Shown one piece after another: positions 15,110 to 20,038 of a stretch of DNA of 20,038 bases. The position numbers were made by a program, and so were the translations under genes. Location of the stretch: NCBI GenBank assembly GCA_965555375.1, contig CBEWDL010000043.1, positions 1-20,038 of the forward strand, given 5' to 3'. Below the pieces are notes generated by a model. It searched no databases and had not been told where the DNA came from. It saw only the letters and a list, made by a program, of their open reading frames with translations. Source of the DNA: CBDVBL01 sp965555375. Its GTDB lineage: Bacteria; Zixibacteria; MSB-5A5; UBA10806. Positions within the stretch are counted from its first letter, which is position 1. The number at the start of each line of letters is the position of its first letter.

Positions 15110-16705
15110 ATGACTGGAAGATCACTAAGGACCGCGTTTGTCCTGTTCATCCTGATAAACATTCTGGTAAGATTTGGCATTGCTATTCAGTCTTACTATG
15201 TCATTCCTCAAAATTCGCCCGTGCAGCCGGATGCTTTTTACTATTATGGTATAGCCAGAAATATCGTAAGCGGTCAGGGAGTTACACATGACGGAACGGC
15301 AATCACCAACGGTTTTCAGCCGTTGTATCAGTTTATTCTATTGCCCGTATTTTACATTTCACCTGATCCTTTCAAAGCGATAAATTATTCACTGTTTCTC
15401 GCAATCATTTTTTTCACCGGAATTGCTTTTCTTCTGTATAGACTGTTAAAATCCCTCTTTGGCGAATTCCCGGCTATACTGGCTGTACTACTGTGGATGT
15501 CGTCACCTATAGTTACGAAAAATATGTTTAATGGTATGGAAACTTCGCTTTCAGTCTTTCTCGGGCTGATTTCAATATATTATTATATTTATTATTTTCG
15601 CCCGTTGGAACCGGCGGGCCTTGGCGCCGGGAAATCTATTATTATGGGTATCCTGGTTGGTTTGCTATATCTGGCGCGCTTCGATAATCTTGTGCTGGTG
15701 GCTATACTCTTGCTTGACTATGGATGGTTGAATCGGAAACGGCTGGGACAATTGATCTGCCTAAAATTCGGCCTTTCAATATTGGTAGCTCTATTGATGG
15801 CCGGGCCCTGGATCTACTTTTCTTTTTCGTATTTCGGATCATTTATGCCTAAAAGCGGCGATGCAAGCAGGCTGATAGCAAAGTATGCGACCACTCTTTC
15901 CGCCGGAGAGCTCTCGTTGCTTAATATTAAGACCTCTATTTTTGACGGCTTTTTCAGTTCCGATCCGCTGATGGGTGCGCTATATTTGGCGGCGGGCAGA
16001 TTGTTTGATTTGCACCTATCCTTCGTTGCTTCATTGCCCTTCATCCTTGTGGGAATTCTGATCATAGTAATATTCGTGTGGAAAAGCCGCAGGGGCAATT
16101 ACGTAGCTCTGGCTTCTATCCTGATATCCTATATGTTATCGCTCATGATAATATACCCTTGCTTTATGCCGGTTGGCTGGTTTTATACGAGGTATTTCGC
16201 TTTCTTCAGCATAGTGTTCGTATCAGCCTACGCCAGCATTTTCAAGCTTATCTCCGAGTTGGGGCCCAGGCACAGTCTATTTCTATCACTGCCTGTTGGC
16301 TTGATTTCATTATTTTTGGTATCAACCCATGTTCATTATGTAAAAAAATCCCCGCCTCATATGGCATATCAAAGATCAATTGAGTGGATAAAGGAAAACA
16401 CGACCCCCGGCGAAGACAAGATTGGTATTTTCCAGGCGGAGATAATCCCCTATTATATCGACAACGATTTTGTTAATCTTGACGGCAAATGCAATGTCAA
16501 CGCAATGCGGGCAATTAGGAATAAAAGAATGCTTCAGTTCATCCAGGATGAGGAAATCGATTATGTGCTGGACAGAGAGAGTATTATAAACACTCTTTTG
16601 TTTAAACGTTCTGAAAAAGATTCTACAGGGGCCTTTTCTCTTATGAAGCGATATAAGGGAAGCGGGGAGACCTGGGTCATTTTCAAAGTAAATGATAGCC
16701 AGTGA
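15110..16705 (+). CDS. GT39-like multi-pass membrane glycosyltransferase, second copy
   Basis: 531 residues with an N-terminal hydrophobic span, about ten further spans and a soluble C-terminus. In the first periplasmic loop QPDAFYYYGIARN (Asp41) and NGFQPLY (67-73) match the corresponding blocks of the protein at 6156-7793, as do NGMETSLSVF, ARFDNLVLV and the late NLDGKCNVNAMRA. The family resembles ArnT/PMT-type GT39 enzymes, which move a sugar from a polyprenyl phosphate to a glycan or protein on the periplasmic side. It opens a rightward operon; its TGA overlaps the next gene's ATG by one base (TGATG). The start follows GGTGG with a 4-nt spacer. Several stretches are AT-rich compared with downstream genes. 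Confidence 0.82.
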   Translation: MTGRSLRTAFVLFILINILVRFGIAIQSYYVIPQNSPVQPDAFYYYGIARNIVSGQGVTHDGTAITNGFQPLYQFILLPVFYISPDPFKAINYSLFLAIIFFTGIAFLLYRLLKSLFGEFPAILAVLLWMSSPIVTKNMFNGMETSLSVFLGLISIYYYIYYFRPLEPAGLGAGKSIIMGILVGLLYLARFDNLVLVAILLLDYGWLNRKRLGQLICLKFGLSILVALLMAGPWIYFSFSYFGSFMPKSGDASRLIAKYATTLSAGELSLLNIKTSIFDGFFSSDPLMGALYLAAGRLFDLHLSFVASLPFILVGILIIVIFVWKSRRGNYVALASILISYMLSLMIIYPCFMPVGWFYTRYFAFFSIVFVSAYASIFKLISELGPRHSLFLSLPVGLISLFLVSTHVHYVKKSPPHMAYQRSIEWIKENTTPGEDKIGIFQAEIIPYYIDNDFVNLDGKCNVNAMRAIRNKRMLQFIQDEEIDYVLDRESIINTLLFKRSEKDSTGAFSLMKRYKGSGETWVIFKVNDSQ

Positions 16706-17349
16706 TGGAGCAGAAGTTGTTGTTAATCGTTAAATTTATAATCAAAAAATCCCTGTTCTTGATGGGGATTTTGCTTGCCTCGCCTATGATACTGTTTACG
16801 CGCCTGGAGGAGCTTATCACCAAAAAGAGGGCCGGGGTCATATTCGGGTGGTCCAGGGAGATCATATCTCTGATCCCCACGATCCTGGGCGAATTTGTCC
16901 GTCTGGGGTATTATTGGGGGGTCTGCTCGAAGGTCTCCCCCGATGCCACCTTTCTTTTCGGCAGCATGATGGCGCGCCAGGATACGACTGTCGGCGCGGG
17001 AACGGTAATCGGCGCCTACAGTATAATAGGCCATGCCGAAATCGGGGAGCAGGTCTTAATAGGACCCAGGGTTTCTATAATTTCGGGGAAATATCTTCAC
17101 GGGCGCCCGGACGAGAGAGCGGAAGGGAAAAGCATAATCAGGGAACGTGACGTAATCTCAATCGGCGACAATTCCTGGATCGGGCAGGATGCCATACTGA
17201 TGGCCAGCGTCGGAGAGAATTGTACAGTCGGAGCCGGGAGCGTCGTTTACAAAGAAGTACCGGATAACACCACGGTCCTGGGGAACCCGGCCAGAAAAGT
17301 GAACGTTGATATGCCCAAGAAGAGCGAGCCGCCGCTCGGTAAGGATTAG
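16705..17349 (+). CDS. Left-handed beta-helix (hexapeptide-repeat) acyltransferase
   Basis: 214 residues from ATG 16705 (GTG 16702 would add one). An N-terminal hydrophobic segment (about 8-30) precedes a hexapeptide-repeat region from VSPDATFLFG through TTVGAGTVIGAYSIIGHAEIGEQVLIGPRVSI, a loop with a possible catalytic His (KYLHGRPDE), and closing coils ISIGDNSWIGQDAILMASVGENCTVGAGSVV followed by the usual GNPARKV. These proteins are trimeric O- or N-acetyltransferases using acetyl-CoA, here probably acting on a polysaccharide precursor. The N-terminal anchor is uncommon for soluble LbH enzymes and suggests membrane association. It is coupled to the upstream GT39-like gene through TGATG and is followed after 2 bp by an SGNH hydrolase. 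Confidence 0.88.
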   Translation: MEQKLLLIVKFIIKKSLFLMGILLASPMILFTRLEELITKKRAGVIFGWSREIISLIPTILGEFVRLGYYWGVCSKVSPDATFLFGSMMARQDTTVGAGTVIGAYSIIGHAEIGEQVLIGPRVSIISGKYLHGRPDERAEGKSIIRERDVISIGDNSWIGQDAILMASVGENCTVGAGSVVYKEVPDNTTVLGNPARKVNVDMPKKSEPPLGKD

Positions 17350-17351
17350 GG

Positions 17352-18110
17352 ATGCAGACCATCTGGAAAATCATCCTGGTTATATCGATCATCTTAAACC
17401 TGGTCGCAGTCTGGGGATTTTTTCACTATATAAGATACGGCGGCTCTCCTCTCGGGGAACTCAAGCGAATGTTTGCCGGCGCCGCCAAACAAAAAGCTCC
17501 GAAATCATCGTATACCGAGGAGAACGCCAGCTTGATGGAAGATATGCGCAGGGGAGAGCTCGATTCTCTGCGCGTGATCTTTCTGGGGGCGTCCATAACC
17601 AGAAGATGGGATCTTGCAAAATATTTCCCCGGAATTCATCCCATTAACAGAAGCATCGGCGGACAACTGGTTTTTGATATGCTCCCCAGGTTCAAACGGG
17701 ATGTGCTTGATTTGAAACCGCGGGCGGTCGTTATCAAGTTCTGCTCAATCAATATCAGGCCCCGGATGCCATTATCCGTTCTTAAGGATGGGATGGCTAT
17801 GATGGTCCAGTTGTCCCTGGCCAATGATGTTATTCCCATTGTATCAACTATCATACCGGCCGGAAAACCTGAAGCCCATATAGGCGATTTCAGTGTTGTC
17901 GATACTCTGGCTGAATTCAATTTTTGGGTTGGCGACTATGCGCGGGAAAACGGAATCGCATTGATCGACTATGCGGCGGCGATTCAAGACGAGCACGGTT
18001 TTTTGCCGAGGGAGTGCTCCGTAGATCCGGTTCATCTGAATGGAAAAGGCTATGATATAATTGCCGGGGCAGCCAGGCCTGTTATTTACGAGGTGATGGG
18101 GATAAAATAA
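17352..18110 (+). CDS. Membrane-anchored SGNH/GDSL hydrolase
   Basis: 252 residues. One N-terminal span (WKIILVISIILNLVAVWGFF) anchors a periplasmic or outer-facing SGNH domain. Block I is FLGASIT with Ser81; block II Gly is in SIGG (102-104); the block III Asn is probably Asn134 in KFCSIN, although the usual GxND glycine is not obvious; block V is Asp225-Pro-Val-His228. These residues form the Ser-Asp-His site of esterases that remove, and sometimes transfer, O-acetyl groups on glycans. Its ribosome site AAGGA (17341-17345, 6-nt spacer) lies inside the end of the acyltransferase gene, so the two are tightly linked, suggesting one adds and one removes or relocates the same substituent. Confidence 0.87.
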   Translation: MQTIWKIILVISIILNLVAVWGFFHYIRYGGSPLGELKRMFAGAAKQKAPKSSYTEENASLMEDMRRGELDSLRVIFLGASITRRWDLAKYFPGIHPINRSIGGQLVFDMLPRFKRDVLDLKPRAVVIKFCSINIRPRMPLSVLKDGMAMMVQLSLANDVIPIVSTIIPAGKPEAHIGDFSVVDTLAEFNFWVGDYARENGIALIDYAAAIQDEHGFLPRECSVDPVHLNGKGYDIIAGAARPVIYEVMGIK

Positions 18111-18215
18111 TCCGCCGCAGGCCGGGCCATAATTATTTCACAGCTCATTGTTCATAGATGCGATGACGGATGTTTATGTCACAGGATCTTAACGAAAAGC
18201 GATTGATTCATCATT

Positions 18216-19724
18216 ATGAAAGACCCTAAACAACTGCTGGCAAAAAACGTTTTCTCCAACTGGGCCGGTATGGCCGTGGGATTGATTATCGCTTTTTTCA
18301 TGAGTCCGTTTCTGGTTCATTCCCTGGGCAAAAGCGAATACGGCATCTGGGCTTTGATTTTTTCCGTCGTGTATTATACGAATTTGATCGATGCCGGCAT
18401 GAAGCAGAGCCTGGCGCGATATATACCCAAATATTACGCGGTCAAGGATTACATCAAGATAAACGAGGTCATCAACTCCAGTACCTTTCTCTACCTTATT
18501 GCCGGATCACTGGTAATTCTGGTAGTTCTGGCTATTGCATTTTTCTTCCTGGGGGCTTTCCAGATCGAACCACAACTGATGTCGGCCATGCGGATAACGT
18601 TGATAATTGTTGGCTTCGATCAGGCCATAATGTTCTTCTTCATGGCCAGCACCGCTATCGGGCCTTTCCACAGATACGATGTGAACAACATAATCGGCAT
18701 CCCCACAAGCATAATAAGCGCCCTGGTCATCGTCTATTTTTTAAGGCAGGGTTACGGACTGGTTAGCCTGGGTATTATCACTATTGTTACCACCGTCGTC
18801 AGGACCGTAATTCGGAGAATTTATCAGCAGACATTGGTTCCTCAAATCGAATTTCACCCGAAATATGTTAAGAAAGACCGCAGCCGGGAGCTTCTGGGCT
18901 ACGGGCTGATCAGCTTCTTTATCGTGATCTCCTGGATGGTGGTATTCAACACTGATAACATCATAATCGGCGTGTTTCTATCGACTACTGCGGTTACTTA
19001 CTATAGTATTGCGGGCAATCTTGTTAACCATTTACGGGGTCTTATCAACGCTATAGGTGTTCCTCTGGTACCGGCAATAAGCCATTATGAAGCTACGAGT
19101 GATATGAGCCAGATTTCCAATCTCTACGCTAAAATCACAAGATATTTGTTCTACTTCACCACCAGTGTTTGCACTCTACTCTTGATATTTGGCGATGATT
19201 TCATTTATCTCTGGATGGGCCCTGATTTTACAAAGACCGTCCATATTCTGTATATCCTCGTCATACCATCGGCTATATACCTGCCCCAGATCGCTGCTAA
19301 CTCGGTGATGCTGGGCATAGGCAAGCATCGGCCCCTTTTCTATATTCTGGTCTCCGAGGCAGCTCTCAACCTGGTACTGAGTCTAGCGCTGGTGAAGCCA
19401 CTGGGAATTTATGGTGTTGCCCTTGGAACCGCCGTAACGCAGTTGCTGATTTATACGTATCTTTTCCCCTACGTATTTCACAGGGTTATCCGGGGCGACC
19501 TGAAATCTTTCTACGGTTATACCCTGAAGACTGTTTCGATAAGCCTTATTATTGCCGTCCCGGTCGGCCTCGTAGTGGACAGATTCAATCCTCTCTCGGG
19601 CTGGACCGGTCTGATAGTCGGCTTGATAATAACGGGATTGCCCCTTATATGGGGTTTTTGGTGGGGAGTGTTATACCCCGAAGATAAGACAAAGCTGAAG
19701 GCGAAACTGGCGCGGAAAGGATGA
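18216..19724 (+). CDS. wzx: Polysaccharide flippase, Wzx-like (MOP superfamily)
   Basis: 502 residues, about 12-14 hydrophobic spans. The opening NVFSNWAGMAVGLIIAFFMSPFLVHSLGKSEYGIWAL is the characteristic first helix pair of oligosaccharide flippases, and the middle DNIIIGVFLSTTAVTYYSIAGNLVN and YGVALGTAVTQLL are also typical. Such proteins move undecaprenyl-linked repeat units from the cytoplasmic to the periplasmic face, ready for a Wzy polymerase or ligase. It lies 105 bp after the SGNH gene on the same strand and 107 bp before the next gene. No strong Shine-Dalgarno precedes ATG 18216. It shows that this is a Wzx/Wzy-type rather than ABC-transporter-type locus. Confidence 0.92.
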   Translation: MKDPKQLLAKNVFSNWAGMAVGLIIAFFMSPFLVHSLGKSEYGIWALIFSVVYYTNLIDAGMKQSLARYIPKYYAVKDYIKINEVINSSTFLYLIAGSLVILVVLAIAFFFLGAFQIEPQLMSAMRITLIIVGFDQAIMFFFMASTAIGPFHRYDVNNIIGIPTSIISALVIVYFLRQGYGLVSLGIITIVTTVVRTVIRRIYQQTLVPQIEFHPKYVKKDRSRELLGYGLISFFIVISWMVVFNTDNIIIGVFLSTTAVTYYSIAGNLVNHLRGLINAIGVPLVPAISHYEATSDMSQISNLYAKITRYLFYFTTSVCTLLLIFGDDFIYLWMGPDFTKTVHILYILVIPSAIYLPQIAANSVMLGIGKHRPLFYILVSEAALNLVLSLALVKPLGIYGVALGTAVTQLLIYTYLFPYVFHRVIRGDLKSFYGYTLKTVSISLIIAVPVGLVVDRFNPLSGWTGLIVGLIITGLPLIWGFWWGVLYPEDKTKLKAKLARKG

Positions 19725-19831
19725 TTATTTTCATCGGAGATGAGCAACAAGGGAGTGTCGTCGAGTATAAAGCAGATTGTGGGTTTGGCTTGACGGCCCG
19801 ATTTTCAGGGGAATTTTAGGCCTGGCTAAAG

Positions 19832-20038
19832 ATGGATAGATCCAGCCAGATCAAATATCGAGCGGCGCCGATAATTACGAAAAAGCATCTGCTTTTTCTG
19901 GCCTTTATCGTATTGACGGTTTTCTGCACCATGCTCCTGATATTACCCTCGCCGTATAACTGGCTTCCATTTTTCATTCTTGCAGGACTTCTCTTTGTAT
20001 TCCTGGCTTTCAAATACCCGATGCTGGGACTTTTCATT
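19832..20038 (+). CDS. Membrane protein N-terminus, probable O-antigen polymerase/ligase, partial
   Basis: 69 codons from ATG 19832 run off the right edge in frame. A basic cytoplasmic stretch (MDRSSQIKYRAAPIITKKH) is followed by two hydrophobic spans (LLFLAFIVLTVFCTMLLIL and LPFFILAGLLFVFLAFKYPMLGLFI). The LAF..P.LGLF pattern at the second span is common at the start of Wzy/WaaL-type O-antigen ligase family proteins, and its position just after a Wzx-like flippase supports that. Too little is present to be sure; another polytopic membrane protein is possible. There is only a weak AAAG ahead of the ATG. Confidence 0.6.
   Translation, partial: MDRSSQIKYRAAPIITKKHLLFLAFIVLTVFCTMLLILPSPYNWLPFFILAGLLFVFLAFKYPMLGLFI

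Noticed and set aside
1..20038. CRISPR arrays, tRNA or rRNA genes, transposases
   Set aside because: No regularly spaced repeats, cloverleaf-like sequences, rRNA signatures or recognisable transposase motifs were found on either strand.

Overview
The window reads as part of an extracellular or capsular polysaccharide locus. It combines a Wzx/Wzy-type gene set (flippase, start of a polymerase or ligase, glycosyltransferases, GT39-like membrane transferases, acyltransferases) with an exosortase module (exosortase plus EpsI) and two genes often found near exosortase A (AMP-forming acyl-CoA ligase, asparagine-synthase-like amidotransferase). One secreted protein ends in a typical type IX secretion (T9SS) type A sorting domain with a YPNPFN motif. 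That tail together with an exosortase suggests a Gram-negative bacterium of the FCB superphylum or a related candidate phylum (Zixibacteria/KSB1/Latescibacteria-like). This is inference from gene content only; the window holds no rRNA or other marker gene.

Layout. Positions 1-2950 (minus strand): amidotransferase (cut by the left edge) and acyl-CoA ligase. 2951-3408: divergent intergenic region with a promoter for the plus-strand genes. 3409-5423 (plus): sugar-nucleotide epimerase and an ExoA-like GT2 with a membrane tail. 5424-8363: AT-rich stretch with long non-coding or degenerate flanks around a GT39-like membrane protein and a doubtful convergent small ORF. 8364-9820 (minus): EpsI and exosortase, overlapping. 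9821-10373: divergent regulatory region with a tandem 11-bp repeat, a good sigma70-like promoter and a possible 57-residue ORF. 10374-12571 (plus): CelD/BcsL-type acyltransferase overlapping a GT2 that seems to start at AUA. 12831-14751 (plus): T9SS-sorted protein and a secreted SGNH-like protein. 14752-15109: run of RNA hairpins including a terminator-like one. 15110-20038 (plus): second GT39-like protein, hexapeptide acyltransferase, membrane-anchored SGNH hydrolase, Wzx-like flippase, and the N-terminus of a probable polymerase/ligase cut by the right edge.

How they may work together. The epimerase supplies a sugar nucleotide. The GT2 and GT39-like enzymes build a lipid-linked repeat. The acyltransferases and SGNH proteins add or remove acyl groups. 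The flippase exports the unit and the protein begun at 19832 would polymerise or ligate it. Exosortase and EpsI would process and anchor PEP-CTERM-type proteins that use this polymer, but no PEP-CTERM substrate is visible here. The most interesting points are the coexistence of exosortase and T9SS sorting signals in one locus, the secreted SGNH-like protein next to the T9SS cargo, the AUA start coupled to the upstream gene, the repeat-promoter arrangement at 10113-10176, and the compositionally distinct 5424-8363 segment.
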